A stretch of DNA of 18,481 nucleotides from Bog-756 sp049521915 (GCA_049521915.1 JBEKOI010000036.1:1-18481), one strand, 5' to 3'. Shown: positions 6,726 to 14,636, numbered from the stretch's first letter. Numbers and translations: made by a program. Notes: generated from the sequence alone by a model not told the origin.

Positions 6726-7205
6726 TCAGGAGGTCACCAGTTCCTCCAGCCGGGCCAGTGTCCGCTCCATGTCCCGACGGGTCTTTCCCCAGTAGATACC
6801 GCCCAACTTCAGCAGGAACCGTTGATGGTCCGGCGTGATGTCCCAGCTCTCCACCACCCGGGTGCCGCCCTCGACGGGCTCGAGCTGGTAGCGCCAGATC
6901 CGTCCGGCCAGTACCCGCCCCCAAGCCCCGGTCGGCCCCGTCTGCCACGCGATGCGACGGTCGTCCTCGAACTCGACCACCCGGTTGACCGTCGAGTACC
7001 GCATGGCCGCCATCTTCATGCCCATCCCGAACGTATCCCCGAGGGCCAGGCGCTCCTCGTCCTCAGACGGATCCTGACCGGACGTGCCCTGGAGCATGCC
7101 CGACCCGTCGATGAGCGAGTGCTTGGACGGGTCGGACAGCACGTCGAAGATGACCTCGGGTGGGGCGGGGATCGTCCGCTCGACGGACAGCACGTAGCTC
7201 TTCAT
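6726..7205 (-). CDS. SRPBCC family protein (START-like fold)
   Basis: Protein of 159 residues with the pattern of the polyketide cyclase/SRPBCC ligand-binding fold. The N-terminal strand and helix YVLSVERTIPAPPEVIFDVLSDPSKH is typical of the family. A run of predicted beta strands follows (INRVVEFEDDRRIAWQT-like and WRYQLEPVEGGTRVVESWDI). A long C-terminal helix (RRDMERTLARLEELV) is expected to close the ligand cavity. The ligand is unknown. It lies four bases after the SDR gene on the same strand, with little Shine-Dalgarno signal, so it is probably translationally coupled as the last gene of the esterase-SDR-SRPBCC operon. Confidence 0.85.
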   Translation of the reverse strand: MKSYVLSVERTIPAPPEVIFDVLSDPSKHSLIDGSGMLQGTSGQDPSEDEERLALGDTFGMGMKMAAMRYSTVNRVVEFEDDRRIAWQTGPTGAWGRVLAGRIWRYQLEPVEGGTRVVESWDITPDHQRFLLKLGGIYWGKTRRDMERTLARLEELVTS

Positions 7206-7209
7206 CGGC

Positions 7210-8052
7210 TCAGGCGAACTCGGGCACGTCGGGCAGGCGCCGTTCGACCAGCGCCTGGACCCGGTCGACGAGCAGCTGGGAATAGGACTCGTGGGTGAGG
7301 ATCAGGAACTGGTCGGCGCGAAGGGCGGCGATGACGATCCGGGCCACTTGGCCCGGATCCATTCCGTCGGCCACCGCTTTGGCCAGGTAGTCGGCCACGA
7401 ACCTCTGATCGTCGGTGACATCGGTGACCAGGCCGTCGGGTCGATGGCGGTCGGAGTCCACGATGTTGGTGGTGATCATGCCCGGGCAGAGCACGGAGGC
7501 CTTGATGTTCGACCCGACGGCCAGGAGGTCGTGGGCCAGCGACTCGGTGGCGGCGAAGGCGGCGAACTTCGAGATGGCATACGGCGCCTCGAACGGGGCT
7601 CCGAGCAATCCGGCCACCGAGGCGGTATTGACGATGTGACCTTCGGTGCCCTGCGAGATCATCCGGGGGACGAAGGCGCGGATCCCGTTGAGGATCCCCC
7701 ACAGATTGGCGCCCAGCACGAACTCGAAGTCCGCGGCCGGCCGGTCCCAGATGAACCCACCGACGAACACTCCGGCGTTGTTGCACACCACATCGACCTG
7801 GTCCCACCGATCGAACACCGCGTCGGCCAGGCTGTCGACGCAGCCCGCATCGCTCACATCGCACACCCGGGTCATCACGTCGGCAGAGGCTCCTCCGTCC
7901 CGTACCAGCCCGGCCGACTCCTCCAGGGCGTCGGCGTCGATATCGGCCATGGCCACCCGCATCCCCTCGGCGGCGAAGCCCAGGCTCAGGGCGCGTCCGA
8001 TCCCGCTGCCGGCCCCGGTCACGACGGCGGTCCTGCCGCGGAACTCCTGCAT
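7210..8052 (-). CDS. SDR family oxidoreductase
   Basis: Classical short-chain dehydrogenase of 280 residues. TGAGSGIG is at 12-19 and NNAG at 91-94. The catalytic residues are Ser145 and Tyr158-x-x-x-Lys162. Asp37 at the end of the second beta strand (MADID) points to NAD(H) rather than NADP(H). It has a long C-terminal extension after the PGMITTN loop, which probably forms a substrate lid. GGGAGGA before the ATG supports the start at 8052. The gene begins 19 bases after the esterase stop and ends four bases before the SRPBCC start. It may oxidise the alcohol released by the esterase, which is inference from gene order. Confidence 0.9.
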   Translation of the reverse strand: MQEFRGRTAVVTGAGSGIGRALSLGFAAEGMRVAMADIDADALEESAGLVRDGGASADVMTRVCDVSDAGCVDSLADAVFDRWDQVDVVCNNAGVFVGGFIWDRPAADFEFVLGANLWGILNGIRAFVPRMISQGTEGHIVNTASVAGLLGAPFEAPYAISKFAAFAATESLAHDLLAVGSNIKASVLCPGMITTNIVDSDRHRPDGLVTDVTDDQRFVADYLAKAVADGMDPGQVARIVIAALRADQFLILTHESYSQLLVDRVQALVERRLPDVPEFA

Positions 8053-8071
8053 GTCGATGTTCCTCCCGTCC

Positions 8072-9001
8072 TCAGCCTCGGTCGCCGGTACCGGCCGTCC
8101 TGCCCGCCAGACCGAGGTGTCCGGCCAGGAATGATCCGATGTCGGCGATACTCCAGTCCGCCTCGGGGATGACCGAGCCCGGAAAGGCCTGGAACACGTG
8201 GATCATCTCGGGCCATACCGTAAGCGAGACGTCCACCCCTGCGCTCGAGAGGCGTTCGGCCAACCCGACCGAGTCGTCGATCAGCGCCTCGTCCTCCCCC
8301 ACATCGATCCGGATCGGGGGCAGGCCCTCCAGATGTTCGGCGAACAGGGGCGAGGCCAACTCGGTCCGGGGATCGACCCCGCCAAGGTACGCGTCGGCCA
8401 TCAGGTCGAGCCCGGACTTGGAGACCATCGGGTCGCGGTCCGCGATCCTACGGTAGGCGTCCGACGACTGGGTGAGGTCGACCCACGGCGAGAGGCATGC
8501 CGCCGCCGCGGGCAGGGGCGACCCTGCGGTCCGAAGGGCGAGGAGCACGGCCATGGTGAGGCCACCTCCGGCCGAATCACCGGCGATGGCGATCCGATCG
8601 GGGGGCACCCCCGTGGCCAGGAGGTCGCCGTAGGCACCGGTGGCATCGTCGACCGCAGCGGGGAAAGGATGTTCGGGAGCCAGCCGGTAGTCCAAGGTGA
8701 CCACGGGACATCCGGCGGCCAGGGACAGGCGACCACCCAGGCCACGATGGCTACCGGGCGATCCGATGCAGTAGCCCCCACCGTGGAGATAGAGGACCAC
8801 GGCATCGGTTGCCGCGCCCTCCGGGGTCAGCCGCTCGCCGGGGCGGCCGCCCAGCGTGACCCGTTCCACGGACACCCCTTCCGGAGGCGGGGACGATGCG
8901 GCCATTCCGTCGAGCTCCGCCCTCTGCTCGGGGATCGACGCGGCCAGAAGCCCGGATCCGGCCAGTTGCTCCCTGATGGCATCCACTCCGGCATGGCTCA
9001 T
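8072..9001 (-). CDS. HSL-family (GDXG) alpha/beta hydrolase, esterase
   Basis: Carboxylesterase of the hormone-sensitive lipase family with 309 residues, the family's normal size. The oxyanion-hole motif HGGG is at 73-76 and the nucleophile motif GDSAGG at 141-146 (Ser143). Asp237 (GEDEALIDD) and His268 (MIHVF) complete the triad. YRLAPEHPFPA (105-115) is also characteristic. I chose the ATG at 9001 because GGAAGG (9011-9016) lies nine bases away, which fits better than the nearby ATGs at 9007 and 9010. The open frame continues upstream to 9451, but that extension is Pro/Arg/Gly-rich and overlaps the divergent gene's signal peptide. It is the first gene of a three-gene operon. The product is probably cytoplasmic, since no signal peptide is seen. 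Confidence 0.9.
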   Translation of the reverse strand: MSHAGVDAIREQLAGSGLLAASIPEQRAELDGMAASSPPPEGVSVERVTLGGRPGERLTPEGAATDAVVLYLHGGGYCIGSPGSHRGLGGRLSLAAGCPVVTLDYRLAPEHPFPAAVDDATGAYGDLLATGVPPDRIAIAGDSAGGGLTMAVLLALRTAGSPLPAAAACLSPWVDLTQSSDAYRRIADRDPMVSKSGLDLMADAYLGGVDPRTELASPLFAEHLEGLPPIRIDVGEDEALIDDSVGLAERLSSAGVDVSLTVWPEMIHVFQAFPGSVIPEADWSIADIGSFLAGHLGLAGRTAGTGDRG

Positions 9002-9194
9002 ACCCATCATCCTTCCGCTCGGGCTTCGTCCGGTCCCACGATCCGGGGGCTCGACACCTTGGCACATCCCATATCCGCCCGCCCTCAACGTAGATCTCCC
9101 GGGACCCCGGGGAGCCGACGGCCTGCCCTGGCGGGTCGGCAGCGGTCCACCGGCAGGCGGGAATGACCCGGTCCGCTCAACCTCGGCCCCTTCC

Positions 9195-9235
9195 GTGCCG
9201 ATACCACCTGAGTGTGGGTGGAAAACGCCCGGCAC
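9195..9235 (+). other. Two-stem inverted-repeat element in a 5' leader
   Basis: The outer stem GTGCCG (9195-9200) pairs with CGGCAC (9230-9235). The inner stem CCACC (9204-9208) pairs with GGTGG (9217-9221) around an eight-base loop. The element ends 31 bases before the NlpC/P60 start codon. It is the most ordered part of the 265-base divergent gap 9002-9266, which otherwise holds GC-rich inverted repeats (for example GCCGAC/GTCGGC around 9115-9143) and no convincing promoter. It could be an RNA leader structure or a protein-binding site. It is too small for a known c-di-AMP riboswitch. Confidence 0.35.
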
Positions 9236-9266
9236 GCGACGACCACTGGGCAGAGAGGTCTTGGGC

Positions 9267-10508
9267 ATGGGGCAACGATGGACGCGGGCGGCGGCGCTGT
9301 GCGCCGTGGGACTGGTCATGCTGGCCGTGGTGGTGGTGGCCCAGCCCCTGGTGTCGGGAGCACCCCGTGCCGCAGCCAGCACGGGGGACCCCCGCGGCGC
9401 CCAGACCACGAACGACTTCTGGTTGGCCACCGAATCGGGCAATGTGTACACCTTCGGGGTGGAGTCCTACGGCGACCCCGGGGGTGCACCGCTCAACCGG
9501 CCCATCGTCACCATGGTCCCGACCAAGGACCGTCACGGGTACTGGCTGGTGGCCTCTGACGGCGGGATCTTCTCGTACGGGAACGCCGCCTTCTACGGGT
9601 CCACTGGTGGCATCGCCCTCAACCGGCCCATCGTGGGCATGAGGCCGACCAACGACGAGAACGGGTACTGGCTGGTGGCCTCCGACGGCGGGATCTTCTC
9701 GTACGGGGATGCCACCTTCTACGGCTCCACCGGTGGCATCGTCCTCAACCGCCCCATCGTGGGCATGGCCGCCACAGCCGACGGCAGGGGGTACTGGCTG
9801 GTGGCCTCCGACGGCGGGGTGTTCTCCTTCGGCGACGCCGCCTTCTACGGATCGACCGGTGGCATCACGTTGAACCAGCCCATCGTGGCCATGGACCCGA
9901 CACCCGACGGCAGGGGGTACTGGCTGGTGGCCTCCGACGGCGGGGTGTTCGCCTTCGGCGACGCCGCCTTCTACGGCTCCACGGCGGGGACGGCCGGGGA
10001 CCCGGTGGAGAAGTTGGTGACCACCCGATCGGCCCACGGGTACTGGATCGTCCAGCAGAACGGAACCTCCACCGCCTTCGGCGACGCCGTTTCGCAGAGG
10101 CTCCCGGCGACCGCGCTCCTGCTCAGGCCGGCGACGCCGGGCGACGAGGCGGTGTTGTTCGCCTTCCAGCAGCTGGGCAAGCCCTACATCTGGGGAGGGA
10201 ACGGTCCGGTGGGGTACGACTGCTCCGGTCTCGCCCTCGCCTCGTGGGTCCACGGCGCCGGCATCGGGTTCGCCAGGGTGGCCGATGACCAGTACCACAC
10301 GGCCGGCGCAGACGTGGCCCTGGACGACCTGCAGGCCGGCGATCTCGTGTTCTGGGGTGACAACCAGAATGCCTGGACCAGCGTCTACCACACCGCCATC
10401 TATGTGGGCGGCAACCGCATCGTCGAGGCCACCGGCAATCACGTCCAGCTCAACGTGCTCAATCAATGGGGCACCGACGACCTCATGCCCGTGGGTCGGG
10501 CGCCCTGA
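9267..10508 (+). CDS. Secreted NlpC/P60 peptidoglycan endopeptidase with 42-residue repeats
   Basis: Predicted exported cell-wall hydrolase of 413 residues. The N-terminal signal is WTRAAALCAVGLVMLAVVVVAQPLVSGAP with a likely cleavage near AAA-S. Residues 49-287 are about six repeats. Four are near-perfect and start at 91, 133, 175 and 217 with GYWLVASDGG, continuing as FYGST. Degenerate copies start at 49 and 258. The repeats resemble short beta-propeller blades and may bind wall polymer. Residues 292-413 form the NlpC/P60 domain with Cys319 (YDCSG), His375 (YHTAIYVG) and Glu387 (IVEAT). His375 and Glu387 are spaced 12 residues apart, as in mycobacterial RipA. It should cleave peptide stems of peptidoglycan. 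GAGAGG at 9253-9258 sets the start at 9267. The upstream open extension to 8856 lies antisense to the esterase and is rejected. Confidence 0.9.
   Translation: MGQRWTRAAALCAVGLVMLAVVVVAQPLVSGAPRAAASTGDPRGAQTTNDFWLATESGNVYTFGVESYGDPGGAPLNRPIVTMVPTKDRHGYWLVASDGGIFSYGNAAFYGSTGGIALNRPIVGMRPTNDENGYWLVASDGGIFSYGDATFYGSTGGIVLNRPIVGMAATADGRGYWLVASDGGVFSFGDAAFYGSTGGITLNQPIVAMDPTPDGRGYWLVASDGGVFAFGDAAFYGSTAGTAGDPVEKLVTTRSAHGYWIVQQNGTSTAFGDAVSQRLPATALLLRPATPGDEAVLFAFQQLGKPYIWGGNGPVGYDCSGLALASWVHGAGIGFARVADDQYHTAGADVALDDLQAGDLVFWGDNQNAWTSVYHTAIYVGGNRIVEATGNHVQLNVLNQWGTDDLMPVGRAP
9537..10037 (+). repeat. 126-bp tandem coding repeats, four conserved copies
   Basis: Units start at 9537, 9663, 9789 and 9915, the last being 123 bases long. 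Each opens with GGGTACTGGCTGGTGGCCTC followed by a Gly-Asp-Gly-rich segment. Similarity is high at DNA level, including synonymous positions, which suggests recent duplication or gene conversion. A degenerate unit precedes (from 9411) and another follows (from 10038). Confidence 0.9.
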
Positions 10509-10513
10509 GGGAG

Positions 10514-10535
10514 GCCCGGGTCGACCGGCCCGGGC
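10514..10535 (+). terminator. GC-rich hairpin after the NlpC/P60 gene
   Basis: A seven-base-pair perfect stem, GCCCGGG and CCCGGGC, around an eight-base loop begins five bases after the stop codon. No T-tract follows, as is common for hairpins in high-GC actinobacteria. It separates the hydrolase gene from the next operon. Confidence 0.45.
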
Positions 10536-10542
10536 TGCCCAC

Positions 10543-10548
10543 TTGACA
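10543..10548 (+). promoter_or_regulatory. Candidate -35 box for the oxidoreductase-lyase-kinase operon
   Basis: A perfect TTGACA lies between the hairpin at 10514-10535 and the start at 10622. No good -10 is visible at 16-19 bases downstream; AACAGA and CAGACT are the closest. The call is weak and rests on position and the -35 match. Confidence 0.25.
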
Positions 10549-10621
10549 ACCGACCGGCCGTCCCGAACAGACTCGGGGCCGAGGAGGGCATCCTCCATGA
10601 CGCTCCGGAGAGTTGGCCGAC

Positions 10622-11623
10622 ATGACCTCGACCGCAGTGAGATTCGGCATCCTGGGCGCGGCGAGGATCGCCCCGGCCGCCCTCATCCGACCGGCGGCGT
10701 CGAACCCGGAGGTGACCGTCGAAGTCGTGGCGGCCCGCGACCGGACCAGGGCCGACTCCTTTGCCGCCCGGCACCGGATCACCCGGGTCGTCGGCAGCTA
10801 CGAGGCCGTCGTCAACGATCCTGACATCGACGCCGTCTACATCCCGCTCCCGAACAGCCTCCACGCGCCGTGGACACTGGCTGCCGTGGCCGCCGGAAAG
10901 CACGTGCTGTGCGAGAAGCCCTTCACCTCGAACGCGGCCGAGGCCGTCACCGTGGCCGAGGCCGCGGCCGTGGCCGCCGCCGACCGGGGCCTGGTCGTGC
11001 TCGAGGCCTTCCACTATCGCTACCATCCCCTGGCCCACCGCATGCGGGAGATCGTCGAATCGGGTGAGCTCGGCCGGCTGCACCACGTGGAGACCTGGCT
11101 GTGCGCCCCCATCCCCAACAAGGCCGACATCAGGTACCAGTTCGATCTGGCCGGCGGCGCCATGATGGACATGGGGTCCTACGTGGTCCACATGGCGCGG
11201 ATGCTCGGAGGCGAGGAACCGTCGGTGCTGTCGGCCACGGCCAAGCTCCACGGTGCCGACATCGACCGGGCCATGTCCGCCGAACTGCAGTTCCCCATCG
11301 GACACACCGCCTCGGTGCACTGTTCCATGTGGTCGTCGTCGCTCCTCCACCTGGCCGCACGGGTGGTCGGTGACCAGGGGGAACTCCGGGTCTTCAACCC
11401 GATCGGCCCGCAGTACGTCAGCTGGCTGACGGTGCGGTCGGGCGGCACCCGCCGCATCGAGATCCCGGCACGGCGGCCCACCTACGCCTACCAGTTGGAC
11501 GCATTCTGCGATGCCGTCCTCCGGGGTCGACCGGCACTGACCACCGCAGAGGATGCCGTGGCCAACATGACCGTCATCGATGCCGTGTACCGTGCAGCCA
11601 ACATGCACCCCAGAGGAGCGTGA
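10622..11623 (+). CDS. Gfo/Idh/MocA family oxidoreductase
   Basis: NAD(P)-dependent dehydrogenase of 333 residues, normal for the family. The N-terminal Rossmann fold has GILGAARIA (9-17). The EKP motif (98-100) supplies the catalytic lysine. The C-terminal alpha/beta domain carries GGAMMDMGSYVVH (178-190). Tyr187 takes the place of the histidine found in inositol dehydrogenases, as in glucose-fructose oxidoreductase and dihydrodiol dehydrogenase relatives. FHYRYHPLAHRM is also typical of that branch. GGAGAG at 10607-10612 fits the ATG at 10622 (nine bases) and argues against the TTG at 10613. It is the first gene of a tight operon and ends 22 bases before the PLP enzyme. The substrate is probably a sugar, polyol or derived aldehyde, which is inference. 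Confidence 0.9.
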   Translation: MTSTAVRFGILGAARIAPAALIRPAASNPEVTVEVVAARDRTRADSFAARHRITRVVGSYEAVVNDPDIDAVYIPLPNSLHAPWTLAAVAAGKHVLCEKPFTSNAAEAVTVAEAAAVAAADRGLVVLEAFHYRYHPLAHRMREIVESGELGRLHHVETWLCAPIPNKADIRYQFDLAGGAMMDMGSYVVHMARMLGGEEPSVLSATAKLHGADIDRAMSAELQFPIGHTASVHCSMWSSSLLHLAARVVGDQGELRVFNPIGPQYVSWLTVRSGGTRRIEIPARRPTYAYQLDAFCDAVLRGRPALTTAEDAVANMTVIDAVYRAANMHPRGA

Positions 11624-11645
11624 ACCCAGCCAAGGAGTCACCACC

Positions 11646-13037
11646 ATGAGCACCTTCCCCTACGACGGGCGCTTCGCCGTGCACCGTCACCTTCCCGAGC
11701 AGGGCACACCGCGCTCGGAGATCCTCGACGAGCTCCGGATCATGTCCACCGAGGAAGATGCCGCGTGGGAATCGGGCAAGTGCTCGGGCACCATGTACTG
11801 CGGAGACCACGACCACTACGGGTTCATGAACGAGGCCTTCGGCATGTTCGCCCACGTGAACGTGCTCCAGCGCGACATCTGTCCCAGTGCCACCAAATTC
11901 GAGGCCGAGATCATCTCCATGACCCTCGACCTCCTGCACGCCGACGCCGCCACCGACGGCGAGCCGGCGGGTCTGGTGGCCACGGGCGGGACCGGGAGCA
12001 TCTGCCACGCCATGCTGGCCTACCGCGAACACGCGGCCCGGTACCGCGGGATCGACCGGCCGAACGTGATCAAGCCGGAGACGGCGCACCCGGCGTTCGA
12101 CAAGGCCTGCCATCTGTTCGGGATCGAGCTGAAGGTGGCTCCGGTCGATCCGGTCACCACCCAGGTCGACACCGCCTGGGTCGATGGCAACATCGATGCC
12201 GACACCGTGGCCATCATCGGATCGGCGTGCAACTACGGCTACGGGACCATCGACCCCATCGGATCGATGTCCGAGATCGCGCTGAGCCACGGGGTCGGGC
12301 TCCATGTCGACAGCTGCCTCGGGGGGTTCATCCTCCCGTTCGGCCAGGAGCTCGGCTACGACATCCCGGTCTTCGACTACCGCCACCCGGGTGTGACCTC
12401 CATGTCCGCCGACACCCACAAGTACGGCTACGCCTTCAAGGGGACCTCGGTGCTCACCTTCCGGGACAAGGCGCTCCGCAACGCCCAGTACTTCTTCCTC
12501 ACCGACTGGAGCGGGGGGAAGTACTGCTCTCCGGGCATGGAGGGTTCGCGGTCGGGTGGGCTGATCGCCGCCACGTGGGCGGCCATGGTGCAGTTCGGCC
12601 GAGCGGGCTACCGGCACTACGCCAAGGCCATCTTCGAGACTGCCGCGGCCATGCAGGCGTCGGTGAAGAGCCACCCCGAGCTGCGCATCCTCGGCAACCC
12701 GACATTCCTGTTCAGCTTCACCTCCGACGAGTTCGACATCTATCACGTCAACGACTTCATGCGTCAACGGGGCTGGAGGTTCAACGGCCAGCAGTACCCC
12801 AACGCCCTCCACATGGCGGTCACCCGGCCCCAGACCCAGCCGGGGGTGGCCGAAGCCTTCGCCGCCGATCTGGCCGCGGCCGTGGACTATGCACACCAGC
12901 ACGCCGACGAAGCGCCCAAGTCGGGGGCCATCTACGGGGGCGTCGCCGGAGGGATGACCGACGAGGCCGACGAGTTCATCAAAGTGGTCATGAGCGACAT
13001 GATGGACAGCCAGCAGGCCATCCCCGGCGGCGCCTGA
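11646..13037 (+). CDS. PLP-dependent lyase, sphingosine-1-phosphate lyase-like (group II decarboxylase fold)
   Basis: Fold-type I PLP enzyme of 463 residues. The Schiff-base lysine is Lys259 in SADTHKYGY, the signature of sphingosine-1-phosphate lyases and group II decarboxylases. The phosphate-binding turn is GGTGS (114-118), the PLP-stacking His is His148 (TAHPAF), and the pyridine-N aspartate is Asp222 (HVDS). KGTSVL after the lysine is also lyase-like. It lacks the N-terminal membrane anchor of eukaryotic S1P lyase, so it should be soluble. Such enzymes do retro-aldol cleavage of phosphorylated 2-amino-3-hydroxy compounds or amino-acid decarboxylation. AAGGAG at 11632-11637 fixes the start. 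The next gene is an FGGY kinase 36 bases on, which could provide a phosphorylated substrate. True sphingolipid use is doubtful here because no sphingolipid genes are nearby. Confidence 0.82.
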   Translation: MSTFPYDGRFAVHRHLPEQGTPRSEILDELRIMSTEEDAAWESGKCSGTMYCGDHDHYGFMNEAFGMFAHVNVLQRDICPSATKFEAEIISMTLDLLHADAATDGEPAGLVATGGTGSICHAMLAYREHAARYRGIDRPNVIKPETAHPAFDKACHLFGIELKVAPVDPVTTQVDTAWVDGNIDADTVAIIGSACNYGYGTIDPIGSMSEIALSHGVGLHVDSCLGGFILPFGQELGYDIPVFDYRHPGVTSMSADTHKYGYAFKGTSVLTFRDKALRNAQYFFLTDWSGGKYCSPGMEGSRSGGLIAATWAAMVQFGRAGYRHYAKAIFETAAAMQASVKSHPELRILGNPTFLFSFTSDEFDIYHVNDFMRQRGWRFNGQQYPNALHMAVTRPQTQPGVAEAFAADLAAAVDYAHQHADEAPKSGAIYGGVAGGMTDEADEFIKVVMSDMMDSQQAIPGGA

Positions 13038-13073
13038 CCGCCGGAACGGCCGGCCAGACCCCTGCCCGCGGTG

Positions 13074-14636
13074 ATGCCGGCCGTCGACCGTGACCACGGC
13101 TACGTCCTGGCCGTCGACCTGGGTACCGGGGGCCCCAAAGTCGGTCTGGTCTCCCTTACCGGTGCGCTGGTGTGGTCGGAGCACCAGCAGACGTCGACAC
13201 GGCACGGGGCGGGAGGGGCGGTCACCCAGGATGCCGACGAATGGTGGCGTCTGATCTCGTCCGCGTCCCGGCGTGCCGTCCGCTCCGGGGTGGTCCCCGT
13301 CGAACGCATCGTGGCCGTCTCGTGCACCGGGCAGTGGTCGAGCACCGTTCCGGTCGACGCCGACGGGCTCCCGGTCGGCGACTGCCTGATGTGGCTCGAC
13401 ACCCAGGGGGCGGACATGGTCCGGCGCGCCGTCGGTGGGCCCATCGGGGGGTACTCCCCGATGGCACTGGCCCGGTGGATCCGCCACAGCGGCGGAGCCC
13501 CTTCGACATCGGGTGCCGATCCCATCGGCCACATCCTGTTCATCGAGCACTCTCGACCCGATGTGGCCCGGTCCACCCGGTGGTACCTGGAGCCCGTCGA
13601 CTACCTCTCCATGCGCTTCACCGGGATCGCCGCCGCGTCACCCGCGTCGATGGCCGGGGCCTGGCTGACCGACAACCGGCATCCCGATCAGCTCCGGTAC
13701 GACCCGGTACTGGTGAAGGCGTCGGGTGTCCCCGGGTGGAAGCTTCCCCCGTTGGTGCCGACGCTCAGCGTCCTCGGGGAGATCCAGCCCGCAGTGGTCC
13801 GGGACCTCGGGCTCCAACCCGGGGTCGTCGTGATCGCGGGCACGCCGGATCTGCACTCGGCGGCCGCCGGGTCCGGCGCGGTCCTGGCCCACCAGCCCCA
13901 TCTGGCCATCTCCACGACCAGCTGGGTCAGCTGCCCCTACCCGAAGAAGAAGACCGACCCCCTCCGCCAGATGGCCACCGTTCCGGGTGTTCTCCCCGGC
14001 CTCAACCTGGTGGCCAACAACCAGGAGTCGGGGGGAGGCGCGCTCGAGTGGTTGCGGGATTGCCTGAGCGGGCCGGACCGACCCTCCTCGTTCGATCAGC
14101 TGACCGCCCTCGCCGCGCAGGCGGAGCCGGGCAGCGGGGGGGTCATCTTCACCCCCTGGCTGGCCGGCGAGCGGTCACCCGTCGACGACCGTTCGGCCAG
14201 GGGCGGGTTCCACAACCTGTCGCTGCGGACGACCCGGGCCGAGATGGTACGCGCGGTGATGGAAGGTGTGGCCTTCAACTCCCGATGGCTCTCCGAAGCC
14301 GTCGAACGCTTCACCGGCCAACGGTTCGGCTCCATCCGGGCCATCGGGGGTGGTGCGACCTCGAGCCTGTGGTGCTCCATCTACGCCGACATCCTCGACC
14401 GGGTCGTCGAGCAGGTGGACGAGCCGGTGCACGCCAACCTCCGCGGCAGCGCCCTGCTGGCCGGCGTGGGACTGGGTCTCGTCGAGCCGGGCGAACTCCG
14501 TTCGCTGGTGCCGGTGGCGGCCACCCATCGTCCCGAGCCGTCCGCACGCCGACGGTACGACCACCTGTTCTCAGAGTTCCCGGCCCTGTACCGGGCGCAA
14601 AAGGGGATGTTCAAACGGCTCAACCGGAGGTCGTGA
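13074..14636 (+). CDS. FGGY family carbohydrate kinase (xylulokinase-like)
   Basis: ATP-dependent kinase of a sugar or polyol, 520 residues, matching the two-domain actin-like FGGY family. The phosphate-1 motif is DLGTGGPKVGL (15-25). Asp259 in GTPDLHSAAAG is the expected catalytic base. A second glycine-rich segment, GGGATSSLW (425-433), and GSALLAG (458-464) belong to the ATP-binding C-terminal half. The usual xylulose-site residues are not obvious, so the substrate could differ. The start is uncertain between GTG 13071 and ATG 13074, because no good Shine-Dalgarno is present. Its location 36 bases after the PLP enzyme indicates co-transcription and probably a shared pathway. Confidence 0.87.
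   Translation: MPAVDRDHGYVLAVDLGTGGPKVGLVSLTGALVWSEHQQTSTRHGAGGAVTQDADEWWRLISSASRRAVRSGVVPVERIVAVSCTGQWSSTVPVDADGLPVGDCLMWLDTQGADMVRRAVGGPIGGYSPMALARWIRHSGGAPSTSGADPIGHILFIEHSRPDVARSTRWYLEPVDYLSMRFTGIAAASPASMAGAWLTDNRHPDQLRYDPVLVKASGVPGWKLPPLVPTLSVLGEIQPAVVRDLGLQPGVVVIAGTPDLHSAAAGSGAVLAHQPHLAISTTSWVSCPYPKKKTDPLRQMATVPGVLPGLNLVANNQESGGGALEWLRDCLSGPDRPSSFDQLTALAAQAEPGSGGVIFTPWLAGERSPVDDRSARGGFHNLSLRTTRAEMVRAVMEGVAFNSRWLSEAVERFTGQRFGSIRAIGGGATSSLWCSIYADILDRVVEQVDEPVHANLRGSALLAGVGLGLVEPGELRSLVPVAATHRPEPSARRRYDHLFSEFPALYRAQKGMFKRLNRRS

Noticed and set aside
8856..9266. N-terminal extension of the NlpC/P60 frame
   Set aside because: It overlaps the esterase on the other strand, lacks domain sense, and a ribosome site plus signal peptide start at 9267.
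9537..10037. Possible CRISPR or intergenic satellite because of regular spacing
   Set aside because: The 126-base units are in frame, contiguous without spacers, and encode protein repeats.
10463..11653. Minus-strand frame of 396 codons opposite the Gfo/Idh/MocA gene
   Set aside because: Gly/His/Arg-rich antisense frame with no recognisable domain. The plus-strand protein has EKP and Rossmann motifs.
11646..13037. Glutamate decarboxylase or sphingolipid-degrading S1P lyase as a firm call
   Set aside because: The motifs are shared by several group II PLP families and no sphingolipid or acid-resistance genes are nearby, so only the broader call is kept.
11574..13550. Long minus-strand open frame (658 codons) across the PLP enzyme and kinase genes
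   Set aside because: It is antisense to two clearly recognisable enzymes and its product is Gly/Arg/His/Val-rich without domains. Such frames are expected opposite high-GC genes.
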